From Gnetum montanum (taxonomy: Eukaryota; Streptophyta; Gnetopsida; Gnetales; Gnetaceae), in NCBI GenBank assembly GCA_015680685.1, contig MNCI01008366.1:816825-880824 (forward strand): DNA of 64,000 nucleotides. Direction: 5' to 3'. The stretch's first letter is position 1; each line of letters starts with the position of its first letter. Of this stretch, positions 34,001 to 45,246 are shown one piece after another. Below the pieces are notes generated by a model that did no database searches, was not told where the DNA came from, and saw nothing but the letters and a program-made list of their open reading frames with translations. Made by a program: the position numbers and the translations under genes.

Positions 34001-35450
34001 TGGATCACATTGCAATTCAATTCCTAATGAGTAAGCCAATAGTGAGCCCCTGTGTTATATGGTAGCTAATGATCTTACAAGAATTTGTTCTAACAATGAT
34101 AGATTGTAAGGGGACCGAAAATGTGATTTCTAACCACTTGTCTTGGTTGAGATTAAATAACAAAGAGGAGAAGAACTCACTTTCAAATTATTTTTCTAAT
34201 GAACTTATCTTTTTTGAAGCTATAATTAAACAAGTGCCCACTGAAATCAATTGGTACAATGGCATTCTCACCTACCTTTTCACTCAGGAGATGCCATAGG
34301 AATGGGATAACAAGAAGAAACAATAGTTTCTTCACCAAGTAAAACACTTTATGGAAATCAATGGATACCTTGTAAAGGTGTCCATCAATGGCCTAGTTCG
34401 ATGGTGTGTAAGTGATGATGATCAACTACACATTCTCCAAGATGCTTATGAGGGTCCTTGTGGGAACCATATGTTGGGAAATGCATGACCATTAAGATCC
34501 TCATGGTAAGGTATTATTGGCCAACACTTTTCATGGACACTCACCACTTCATCTGCTCTTATGAATGCCATCAACGTCATGGTGGAATGACTACTCATGT
34601 GGAGGGACCTTAGCAGTGGATCCAACCACTGGAGCCCTTCAATATTTGGTGCATCAATTTCATGGGTCCCATCACTCTTATGTTCAACAGAAAGGTGTAT
34701 ATCATAGTAGCTTTTGACTACTATACTTAGTTTGGGTGCCACATGCAGTTATTTCTAATAATAGAACTCATTTTATAGGCACAACTTTTCAAAAACTCAT
34801 GCAGCGCTTGAGAGTTAAACATAAACTAAGATCCTACCATCCCCAAGCTAACAGTTAAGCGAAGGTTACAAATAGGGAGATCACAAAATTACTAACAAGA
34901 ACCATTAAGAAATATAGGAGGGATTGGAGCACTAAACTCAAAAATGCCCTTTGGGCCCACTTCTCCTCTTGGAAACTTCCTATTGGCTACTCTCCCTATG
35001 ATCTTGTGTATGAAAAACTACCAACACTTACCATGCAAGCAGAGCTCTATACACTTTCAACCACTTGTGAACTTTGCCTTGATCTTAGCCTAGCATAGAA
35101 AGAAAGGTTAATGAATCTTAACATGCTAGATGAGAACTAACTAGTGGTCATGTCATCTAACAAAGTGCACAAGGAATTCAATAAACAATACCATGATTCA
35201 TAGAATCAAGAAAGTGAAATTTCAACCAGGAGATAAGGTCCTATACTGGAATCCCACACACGTGCCACAATGAACTAAGTTCCAAATGTTGTGGGAGGGA
35301 CCTTATATTATCTATGAAACCTTTCCCTCTAAGACCATGTTAATTTATAAACTTGGAAGCCCAAACAAAAAGCTATCGGTCAACACACAACAACTAAAGC
35401 CTTTCCTTGAACCCAAAAAGAGCCAGTGACTACAACACCTCAATGGATGG
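31100..35450 (+). pseudogene. Pol of element B, interrupted by a reversed LTR
   Basis: The protease starts at 31110 (TLLDLGFDVNLI, Gly-loop damaged), is split by the LTR at 31295-32184, and resumes at 32185-32390 (FPIIMGRA). RT lies at 32905-33470 with VGFIYPIVDGEWASPL and an intact VFMDDFSTYG at 33346-33375. RNase H is at 33770-34140. Integrase at 34330-35200 has lost its catalytic residues: ISNNRTHF has Asn for the second Asp, and AKVTNRE has Lys for the Glu. Many TAG stops. Domain order is normal for Ty3/gypsy. Confidence 0.85.
31295..32184 (-). mobile_element. Reversed solo LTR inside the protease region of element B (890 bp)
   Basis: On the plus strand it begins TAATGAGTGG (mutated TGATGAG) and ends GTCTCATCA, so the LTR points to the minus strand. 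It aligns with the LTRs of element D (57790 and 62691). The flanks rejoin the protease frame of the sister copies (ATTGT(T/G)ACCA, then TATTTGTGGATGG). Left TCATC and right CTATT could be a target duplication blurred by transitions, but that is uncertain. No internal sequence is present. Confidence 0.8.
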
Positions 35451-35817
35451 ACATGTGCACTCAATTTCTTGGATCTCCTATTTTCAACTCAATTGTGGGG
35501 GAGATGGCCATCCATGCTAAACCAAACATAGTGGCTCCTCACTTTTTCATTTTTCTATTTTTCACAAATTTTATTTTACACTATTTTTAGTACATTTTCT
35601 CTCTTTTTTAAAATATTTTACAATTTCTTCTATATTTTACTTTATTTGGTTTGGAATTTTTCTTGTGTTTTTCTTATGTTTTCCTTTATTGTAGTTAGGA
35701 CTTGGTGCAATTGTAGATGTCAATTGATGGTGGTTTGTACTATAATGTTATTTGATTGCTTATGTCTGGATTCTATCTTTGAATTTTGATGTTGATAACT
35801 AAGACATGATTTATTGA
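35451..35817 (+). other. Post-pol spacer of element B, first part, with internal polypurine tract
   Basis: Contains TGTGGGGGA at 35495-35503 after TTCAACTCAAT, then T-rich non-coding sequence up to the insertion point of element C. Confidence 0.6.
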
Positions 35818-36611
35818 TGATGGAACGCGATATCGCATGGGCCACAATATCACGTCTGTCGCGATATCATAGTGCACCATCAAATCTATAAATAAGAGGC
35901 GGCTCTCCCTTGTTTCTCATTCTAGGCCTAGACCGCAGCAAAAATCTAGCAGTTTTACCTCTCCAAAGATAGAATAATTTCCTTGTGCCCATAGTAGGAG
36001 CTCCAAAGTGAACAGATCTTTATTCGAGCAAATATTGTACCTGAACACAAGTTTTTGTACGGCAATAAAGACGAACTTCTTGGATAAACCTTGCAGTGCA
36101 TGGAATAGGCTAAATAGGACTTTATTTATTGTTATTTATTTTTACTATTTAAATTCTTTATTAGTTAATTAAATCTCTCTCAACCCTTCTCTCCTAGTTA
36201 AATGCCTCAGTACGATCGCTTCGAGCACGTGCGTTACGCTTGGTGATCCCAGCAACGACTAATGTTTGGTAACCAAGGTTGCATCGATTCAGGGTGTGAA
36301 CGGTAAGTGGGAACAAATGCTGATGCTAGGTTAATTAAGGCTTAGTTAGTTAGTTAAAGTTAGTTAATTAGTCTCTTTACCCTTCACCTTATCAGCATAA
36401 GAAATAAAACATAAAAGACATAAAAATCATATACCTCAGACTTCTTAACCATACACTGTGACAAATACAAGTAAGTTTGGGAAGACAACGAATAATTAAC
36501 CTTAAGTGTTCCATGAGGTGTGTAGGCACTTAGTCTGTGGAGTTTGATCGGATCATGCATGTAACGCTCGTATTCGTATGGTTGAGTGTAGGGGTACCTC
36601 ACCACTCATCA
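35818..36611 (+). mobile_element. 5' LTR of element C (794 bp)
   Basis: Starts TGATGGAACGCGATATCGC and ends CTCATCA. TATA box at about 35887-35894. The palindrome array is shorter than in the 3' LTR. Confidence 0.88.
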
Positions 36612-36612
36612 T

Positions 36613-36630
36613 TGGCGCCGTTTTCAGGGA
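36613..36630 (+). other. Primer binding site of element C, tRNA-Asp type
   Basis: TGGCGCCGTTTTCAGGGA matches 15 of 18 positions of the tRNA-Asp PBS. It is the best preserved in the window. Confidence 0.85.
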
Positions 36631-36753
36631 CTAAGTGTTTGTGCGCTAAGTAGAACATAGGAAATCACTCACATCGTTGGGAGCTTAAATGAACCTTAGG
36701 GCTAATTAAATGAAAAATTATATAATGGTTAATCAACACATCGACAAGACACA

Positions 36754-38745
36754 ATGTCTTCTTCTTCTTCTCATAAGATCATTTCACCACGTAGGGATCA
36801 TACAAGAAACAGTTGGTAGTCTAAAACACATAAGCCAAATCCGCCAGTTCCTCAACAATATTGGGTGGTATATACTCATCTCGATGAGTATATACTCAAT
36901 TTTACTTTTATCCTTCATCAGGATGAACAGATGCGCTGAAGAAACTTGCAAGGTAACATAGTGTTACCTCCAGATCGTGCAGTCCCCAACATGCTCCTCC
37001 ATGCTCTAGCACAGATAGGCATGACACAGCTCTATGCTGAATACGTTGCGGAAGATTTTGACATAAGGGATTACCATCCCATAGCTTCACAATGTTCAAG
37101 GGACTCAAGGTAGGAGAGCCATCATACATTATTGAAGGGCAAAGGGGTCTCGCACATCCTAAGTGAAATAGGAGATGGTGAGCCACTTGTAACAGGTTCT
37201 CCATCAAATGATGTTCCCCCTCCTAACAATAGTGAGGAGGTGGGGTATCAGAACCTATGCTCCACGATACACAACCCTAGTTTTGATCCCCATGAACACC
37301 AACTATTCACTGAGGGAACAAAAACACATGACAAGGATGGGCACTCAAATCATCATCACGATCGGGGTTGAAGCCACAGAAGGGAAGGTAAGAAACATCG
37401 TCATGGCGATGATTGTCCTTCTTCTTCTCCTTCATGACATCATTCACCCTCTCCTTCCACATCAAGGAACATTCATCAAGAGCATAATGATGAGGATAAA
37501 GGTAAGCAAAATGAGAGAACTCGACGAGAGAGTCGAGAGAGAGGACAAGGGCAGTCTAGAGAGTCTAAGAATGAAAGAAGGGAAAGTAGGGAACAACGTA
37601 GGCATCATAGACGTCATGAAAGAGATGATCATGATGAACCCTTACTTGCCACCCTAAGTATGCTAGATATTACAGAGGAAGTGAGAATACCAATAAGGCA
37701 TCAAAAGGACAGTCAGATCAAGAGATTAGATATGAACAATACCTCACGATTTGAAGGGGGATACAACGCTGATCCACAAAATCATTTAAAGGAATTCCAT
37801 GATGCCTGTGCCTTGCAAAATATTGAAAATGAGTGGTAGAAATTAAAGTTGTTTCCTAGGACACTCATAAAGGAAGCAGAGAGTTGGTACCGGTCCTTAG
37901 AACCGGAGACCATTAGGAGGTGGAGTACGATGTTAGAACTCTTCAACGATAAATATCAAATGTACTCCAGAGTGTCTAACTTGCATAAGTAGATCCAAGG
38001 ATGGAAGTAGGGTAATCATGAACCCTTGGATGCTACCATGGGCTGCTACTACACATTGTTAAATCATTGCCCAGGCCATGGTTACGCATAGCGGGATCAA
38101 CTACGCCATCTCGTAGATGGGCTAAGGTACGAAACTAGGAGAATCCCTGGGACTTATGCCCAAGGGAGATTATTAGAACTTAGATCCCATGAAATTCATC
38201 GATTGTTGGAGCAAGTAGCCAAAGAAGAAGGGGAGCTACAAAAAATAGAGAGTGTGGAAGAATACAACCGCGACCCTTCCCTTCGAAAGAAGGGAGTGAG
38301 ATTCTACGATGAAGAGGATGAGTCACCCCTTGAAGAGTTGGTGAATAGAAAGACCTTGCCACTTCAAAAGCTAACAATGGAAGTAGCAGCTAAGGTAGAT
38401 CAGATATAGGACTCCTTAGATAGTAGACTTGAACTTATCCTAAAAATCGTAGAGGAGTCTAAGGAGGAACGAAGTAGTGACAAGGACAAGAAAAAGCAGA
38501 GAGATTCAGGCCATGCACGTGACAAGGGTAAGGGGAAAATAACTATCTCCGATGAGGTTGTGGATTCAGACATAGACAATAACAATGGATGTGAGATCTG
38601 CGAATATGACCATCCTAAGGGATGTTGTCCAATCATCTCACATCTACAAGAGTCTGGGGTGTATGCACTCAACCCGAGACTTAATAGACGACAGACACCC
38701 CAAAGGTTACCTTATCCCCAAGGAAACCCAAGATAGTTCCACCAA
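36754..38745 (+). pseudogene. Gag of element C, broken by TAG stops
   Basis: Serine-rich N-terminus (36754-37100), capsid-like core (RLDMNNTSRFEGGYNADPQN near 37722; EAESWYRSLEPETIRRW near 37876; LRHLVDGLRYETRR near 38103) and zinc knuckle CEICEYDHPKGCCP near 38592-38635. A proline/tyrosine-rich tail runs to about 39120. Over 37640-38690 the frame is nearly continuous except for TAG stops (37837, 37988, 38006, 38088, 38406). Several of these stand where element A has CAG or CAA. This is the least decayed gag here. Confidence 0.82.
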
Positions 38746-39289
38746 CCGTTGACATACTATCCAAGTGGAACTCCACCACAACCCATCAGGAAACATCAGC
38801 AGTGTCAATACCCATAGTCATGGGGGATGCCATAGCCGAAACAACAATACCCTTATCGGCAACCCGATCCTTATGGATACTATGTGCAGCAACCGATTTC
38901 TCCAAGTGGCTCCATGAGTCACACAACTCCCCAACGTCACTACCAAGTTTGGGATTACTTTAGAAGGACTCCTTCTCCTCTAGGAGATACTCCACATGTA
39001 TACCATCCTCCAAATCCATCCGCCTCTCTTTCACCGGTAGTTCCCATACCACCCGCTCCAACAATGCAAGGGGAACTCCCCACTCAACCGCAGCAACATA
39101 ACGCTACAAGAGTTATAAACATTCAACCTGATGCTGGTTCTGACAACCGCAAAAAGAGAAGATCTTTCTTCAAAACCAAAAGCCCAGAAAAGCTCTCACA
39201 ACCACAAGCGGTTGAGTCTATGTACGCTCCTCCAACAAATAAGGCTTCGGAGCACCCTTCAATCCAATACTAGAGCTCAACGCATATGG

Positions 39290-39765
39290 TTATGTTAACA
39301 CATACCGTAACAGACTGGATCAAGGTATGCCACCTTCCCAGGAAACTCTCTGACCTTGGAAGTCCCTTAATCTACCTCCAAGTCACCAGGAATGAACCTC
39401 ATAAGGCCCTTCTTGACTCAAGTTCCAGAGTCAACTTAATATCACGAGAAATGTATCAAGCCTAGAACCTGCCCCAACTTAAGAAGAGCAATATTCAACT
39501 AGAGTTGGCTAACCAGTCCATCACCATTCCCTTGGGATTGGTGGAGGACATTGTTACCACTATGTGTGGTTGGTCATATCTAGCTGATTTTTTGGTGATA
39601 GAAGTAAACAATGACAAAGGGGACTTCCCAATTATAATGGGAAGGGCATGGCTAAGTACAATAGACGCATGCCTAGGAATTCGTAATCTTTCCTTGAAAA
39701 TATCTAAGGTAAACATTTATGGAAAGATCGAGAAGAAGAAAGTTCCATGCATCACATAAAGTGAC
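39290..39765 (+). pseudogene. Retropepsin-like protease of element C
   Basis: LLDSSSRVNLIS (the DSG loop with Ser for Gly) near 39408-39445, VEDIVTTMCGWSYLADFLVI, and the flap/ILG-like FPIIMGRAWLSTIDACLGI near 39627-39685, ending at the stop at 39757. The catalytic Asp is kept. The rest of pol is absent. Confidence 0.75.
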
Positions 39766-40054
39766 TCATCGGGTGATGACATGGAGAAATGCACAACATC
39801 TCCTTCATGCAATAGGTGTGCCCGAGAAATTCTAAGACAAAGATGCATGTATGTAGTAACCACACAACAAGTGGACACCTCGTGGTTGACAACTAGTCGA
39901 AAAAGCAACTGACCAACATGCATGGAACGAACTAGGCGAACAACTCATGCCCATAACGAAGGCATAGATACATTGGAATATGAGCGTCGCCGACTTCCAC
40001 CCCTTAATCTAAGAACATCAATTGGGAGAAGTTGGACACTTCTAAGAAATTCAA

Positions 40055-40244
40055 ATAAGTGTTCATTATTTTGGATCTCTCCCTTCCCATTTAGTCATGG
40101 GGGAGATGGCCACCTATGCTAATCATTTGGGGCCTTCAGTTCCTTTTAAGTTTTTGTTTTGCACCTTTTTTTTACACGTTTTTGTTTAACACATTTCTTT
40201 AACTTTTCTCATTTTTGTTTTACAACATCAGTTATACCTTTTTC

Positions 40245-40278
<34 letters not shown>

Positions 40279-42010
40279 CCACCTTGTAAGTTTGTCATTC
40301 AATAAGTGTTCTTCATGATGGTATGAACTATTTTTATATTGATTTCTAATGTTTGGTTTTTACCTTTAAGTCATGATGTTGATACTAAGGTATGGTTCTT
40401 TTGATATGACAGGCAATGAGTCCACTTCATCCATACATCCACCAGTTCTATGGTATCTCTCGGCTTGGAAATGTGCAGTCCCTTTCTAAATAAGAACTAT
40501 CAACAAATCGGTGATTGGGCATTTCTCAAACTAAGGAAGGACTCAAGGATTGAAAAGGGTGTGACTTCAAAGGAACTTGATGCATTTGTGTTGGCCATTC
40601 TCTTGGGTGCTTGGATGTTTTCTTCTTGAGTTTTCCTTCCCATTCCGACATTGCTCCATTATCGGGAAGCTGAGCTAATAAAAATAACAAAGTCTTTGCA
40701 TGGTGTGGTTCTCACACATAAACACATAAAATAATAAAAAACAATGAGAATTCAAAGCACACCCCTTAGATGAAATAATTATTTGGGCTACACACACTGG
40801 TTATGGAACTAAAATAAAAATTTTCCCTCTAACTAAGGTCCTTCTCATTTCCCATTCTCTCCTCCTTGTTTTGACGGAATGGTGGTGGCTCTTGGGTGAA
40901 GGCATTCTTGTTACTTCAAGAGGATGGATTGGCCGAATGCATTAATGTGAAGTCATTGGATGTGGTCTGTTTGAGGCTGAACTTGGAATAGGATCTGTTA
41001 AGTCACATTAATCATGAACTACACAAGGGGCTATACACCACCTTGTTCTTGGGATTCCATTCCACTCTCCTCTCTCCATCCTTCTCTCCATTGTTCACCT
41101 CATTACCAGTTGTATCATTCATGTATATTTTGGTTGACGCATTGTTTTCTTTTTGGTAAATTCTTGCGGTTAAGACTTTAACTCTTGTTCCACATGACAT
41201 TCCTAGAGCCTATGGACTCTTTGAATATGGGTTTGTCAGGGCATTAAAGGCATGAGCCTACTTTGGGAAGGACCCACTAACATTCCTATTTGGTGCATTA
41301 GTTAAATTATTTCCCTTAACATTTTTGCAATCAACTTTATTTGTTCATTTCCATTTTGACATCCATTTCATCGACATTACAGTTGTCTCTTTTTCTCCAT
41401 CTTTCTTGTTCTTTATTCTTTCTCCATTCTATCGCTACCGGAGGTTCGCTCTTAGTCATGGGGGTTCAGACCCAAATTTTTTCGATTTTCTCCTAACCCC
41501 TACACCTTCAGTAGTCACCATTATTATATCTCTAGATCCGCAATCAGGCATACCACAACCTAGCCAATGGACCTTTCATTGAAGCAAGGTATCAATTGCA
41601 TTATGACTCATTTACCCTTGCTAATATAAATACCGTGTTGTGTGTGCAGATGGCAATCATGCAACAACGAATTGGATGTGGAAGGAACACTTGGAATGGA
41701 GCGGAGCTGAAGCAGCTATGCAAGGATCAAGACCGATGGCGCGCTTACGGATAGACAACAAAAGCTGCAATCTGGGCATTGGCAGCAACAAAACTTCTTT
41801 CTCTCTCTCTTTCTTAGCTGCCAAATGAGGCCTGATGTCAAATGTATAAAGTGTTCACTCTTGTTGTCATGAACACTAGTCTTGTCTTGTCTTGTAATGA
41901 TGATCTGTTCACATGTCATCCCATTAGTTCCATTTTGAGTCAATAATCCCATACCATTCCAATATTTTGTAAGGAACTCGAGGACGAGTTTTTATTTAGT
42001 TATGGGGGTA
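40055..42010 (+). other. Post-pol spacer of element C, with deletion joint and two polypurine tracts
   Basis: At about 40055 the sequence passes from post-protease sequence (AACATCAATTGGGAGAAGTT) directly to TTATTTTGGATCTCTCCCTT, equivalent to about 25103 of element A. CATGGGGGA follows at 40097-40105, a (TG)14 microsatellite at 40247-40274, CATGGGGG at 41457-41464, and the small split ORF at 41567-41828. The PPT ATGGGGGTA is at 42002-42010. Confidence 0.75.
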
Positions 42011-42665
42011 TGATGGGATGTGATATTGCATGGGCCATGATATCGCGTACGAGATATCACGTTCATCATGATATCGCGTCTTCCCCTACGATATCGTGTA
42101 CGCGATATCATAGTGCACCATCAAATCTATAAATAAGAGGCAGCTCTCCCTTGTTTCTCATTCTAGGCCTAGACCATAGTGAAACTCTAGCAGTTTTACC
42201 TCTCCAAAGATAGAATAATTTCCATGTGCCCGTAGTAGGAGCTCCAAAGTGAACGGATCTTTATTCGAGCAAATATTGTACCTGAACACAAGTTTGTGTA
42301 CGGCAATAAAGATGAACTTCTTGGATAAACCTTGCAGTGCATGGAATAAGCTAATTATGATTTTATTTATTGTTATTTATTGTTTACTGTTTAAATGATT
42401 TATTAGTAATTAAATCTCTCTCAACCCTTCTCTCTTAGTTAAGTGCATTCAGTACAACTGCTTCAAGCACNNNNNNNNNNNNNNNNNNNNNNNNNNNNNN
42501 NNNCATACACCGTGACAAATACAAGTAAGTCTGGGAAGACAACGAATAATTAACCTTAAGTGTTCCATGAGGCATGTAGGCACTTAGTTTGCAAAGTTTG
42601 ACCGGATCGTGCGTGTAACGCTCGTATTCATATGATTGAGTGTAGGGGTACCTTGCCACTCATCA
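42011..42665 (+). mobile_element. 3' LTR of element C, with an assembly gap
   Basis: TGATGGGATG to CTCATCA. 42471-42503 are N. Alignment to the 5' LTR shows that about 221 bp (36229-36449) are missing there, not 33. The palindrome array before the TATA box (about 42127) has extra units relative to the 5' LTR. Confidence 0.88.
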
Positions 42666-43272
42666 CATGATAACAAGAAGTGAGTCCATGTCATCCACCC
42701 ATCCACAAAACTCTATGGTGTTCCCTTGTTTTGGAAGTATGAGGTCCTTCTTAAAATGAAAATTTTAATGAACTTGTGACCTTGGTAGTTTCCAAACTTG
42801 GGAAGGATTGAATGGATAGACAAGGGTGTGACTTCAAGTGGATTTGACACTTTTTGTATTTGCCTACCCTCTTGAGTGCATGAGTGTTTCCATGGATTTC
42901 TCACCATTTTGCTATCAATAATTAACAGGAAGCTAAGTATTTTCATGGTGTGATTCCCATCCAAAATCCAAAATAATAATAATAATAATAATAATGGAAA
43001 TTCAAAGCACAACCCCTAGACAAATAATGTGCTACAAACACTAGTTAGGAGACTAGAAAGATATGCTACCCATGCCTGAAGGTCCCCTCTAACTAAGGCC
43101 CATCTCACTTCCTACTTCTCTTTTCTTCTCTTTTAGGAATGGTGATTGATTTTTGGGGATATCCTTGTGCCTTGGGGGGATGGATGAGTCTAAGAATGTC
43201 AATGTAAAGTCACTGAAAGTGGTTGATTTTAAGTTGGACTAAGGATGGATGTTATTAGGTCATATTAATCAC

Positions 43273-43586
43273 AAGTCCACAAGGAAATTCATGTGACCAC
43301 AATACGGGACTTCATTCCATACTCTACTTCATCCACCTATGCTTTCTATAACTCACCTTACTACCTTTTCTCATGTTCTTTCAATGTCTTAGTTGGATAT
43401 AATCAAAATTATTAAGTAGTTTCTTTGGTAAGTCCACAAGGAAATTCATGTGACCATAATACGGGACTTCATTCCACACTCTACTTCATCCACCTATGCT
43501 TTCTATAACTCACCTTACTACCTTTTCTCATGTTATTTCAATGTCTTAGTTGGATATAATCAAAATTATTAAGTAGTTTCTTTGGT
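43273..43586 (+). repeat. Tandem duplication, 2 x 157 bp
   Basis: 43273-43429 and 43430-43586 have the same length and differ at only about three positions (for example CACAATACG/CATAATACG). Both begin AAGTCCACAAGGAAATTCAT. Confidence 0.92.
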
Positions 43587-43972
43587 GATTTGGTCCTTAA
43601 TGAATCATAACCATTAATCATCCATGGGGCCCATGGACTCCTTGGTTTGAGGGCATATAAGGGAATTACAGACATGAGCCTTCTATGAGGAGGATCCACT
43701 TGCATACTTCTTACTTGGGTTGGTTAAATTTCTCATCCCTTAGGCATTTTTGCATTCAAACCCTTTGCACTCTACATTAGTTACATCCATTTGTGCACTT
43801 CTTCATTCAATTTGTCTACATAAAATCTCCTTATTTTTGTGAATTATCTCATCCTCTTCACACATTTCATCATGTTCTTGACTTTTTTGGCTCCCTATGA
43901 ACTTCAATTTTACACAAAAACTCTTTAGTTTTTGCTTCATTTTCAATGGTAAAAAATCCTATCTATTAGCTA

Positions 43973-44050
43973 CATTGATGGGACCCCATTAATGCAGCCC
44001 ACCATGTTGACGTGACCCCATCGATGCAACACAAAAGGTCTAGATATAGA
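43973..44050 (+). promoter_or_regulatory. Decayed internal U3-like module upstream of the B env-like ORF
   Basis: ATTGATGGGACCCCATTAAT then GTTGACGTGACCCCATCGAT GCAAC resembles the module GTCGAC-TGGCCCCGTCGAC-GCAGC of element E, mostly with C-to-T/G-to-A changes. A weak TATA-like TAGATATAGA lies at 44041-44050. Same position as the better preserved copy at 1581-1659. Confidence 0.4.
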
Positions 44051-44481
44051 GTAACACTTTGAGAATTTTTTATCATTTTCTCTCAAATGGGGAAGGAGTT
44101 TTTGCTATTTTTAGAACCTAAAGCCCATATCTCATAATCTGCCCATTTGATTAACCTTGTTTCTTAGTGCCACATCTACTAGAGGTGATCTCTACATTGT
44201 GAAGCCACAAATTGTAGGTTTCTAATGATTTTTGTTTTCAAATTTTTTTAACTCCCACAAGGTTTAGCTAATAAAATAATATTAAAATCACTAATTCATG
44301 AGATTTAAACCTTTCCAATGAACTCTAGTAACCATCAAAATGAAATAATAATATTAAAATAATCAAATCTACCCAGATCACAACTTAGCCAAGTGTTAAC
44401 TAATCCAAAGAGGTAAGGTATTAAAAATGTTTAAGTTACATACCAAACGCTAATCTTTGATCATGTTGTGATTATAGATGG

Positions 44482-45245
44482 TGATGAGCCGCGATATTGC
44501 AGCCTGCCGCAACATCTATAAATAAGAGGCGGCTTTCCCTATTTTAGGAATCTAGATTTAGACCCTTAGCCAAACTATAGCAGTTTTACCATTCTAGAGT
44601 TAGAATAATTTCCATGTGCCCGCAGTAGGAGTCTTAAAGTGAACAGATCTTCATTCAAGAAAATTGTACCTGAGCACACATTTTTGTACGGCAATAAAGA
44701 CGAACTTTCTGATACACCTTGCAGCATGTGGACTAAGCTAAATAGGAATTAATTATTGTTGAATGTTTAAATGCTTTCTTAGTTAATTAATCTCTCTCAA
44801 CCCTTAACTCTCCTAGTTAAGTGCACTCAGTACGACCTCTTTGAGCATGTGTGTAACGCTTGGTAACCCAGTAACAAATAGCATTTGGTAATCCCAGCAG
44901 CGTTGCACTAGTTTAGGGTGTGTGCGGCAAGTGGGAATGGATACTAGTGCTAGGACAATTAGAACTTAGTTAGTGAATAGTTAATGAAAGTTAGTCACTT
45001 AGTTCTCTTCACCTTCCCTTATTAGCATAAGACGTTAAAAGGGTAAAAGATATAAAAATCATATACCTCAAGCTTACTTAACCATACAACCATGACAATA
45101 CAAGTAAGTTTGGGAAGACAACGATTGATTAACCTTAAGTGTTCCATTAAGGCGCATAAGCACTTAGTCCTTGGAGTTTGACCATATCACGCATGAGACG
45201 CTCGTATTCATATAGTTGAGTGTAGGGGTACCTTGCCACTCATCA
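44482..45245 (+). mobile_element. Solo LTR (764 bp) at the env-like ORF start of element B, TSD GATGG
   Basis: TGATGAG to CTCATCA with no internal sequence. GATGG occurs at 44477-44481 and 45246-45250, a perfect 5-bp target duplication. The TATA block CTATAAATAAGAGGCGGCT is near 44516. The LTR is closest to those of element A. Confidence 0.93.
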
Positions 45246-45246
45246 G

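Larger units (their letters stand above)
35818..42665 (+). mobile_element. Element C: Athila-like element lacking RT, RNase H and integrase
   Basis: LTR (35818-36611), PBS, gag, protease, then a jump at about 40055 to the post-pol spacer, PPT, and 3' LTR (42011-42665). Compared with element A, the sequence equivalent to about 22290-25105 is missing, that is all of RT, RNase H and integrase. Flanks ATTGA (35813-35817) and CATGA (42666-42670) share three of five bases and may be a worn target duplication. It sits in the post-pol spacer of element B, which continues at 42671 (GTGAGTCCATGTC). Confidence 0.88.
42671..44476 (+). other. Post-pol spacer of element B, second part
   Basis: T-rich non-coding sequence homologous to 341-2040 of element E. 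It holds an (AAT)n microsatellite near 42972-42995, a 157-bp tandem duplication (43273-43586), and a palindrome module (43973-44050). It ends with ATTATAG, a possible splice acceptor, directly before the env-like ORF. Confidence 0.6.
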
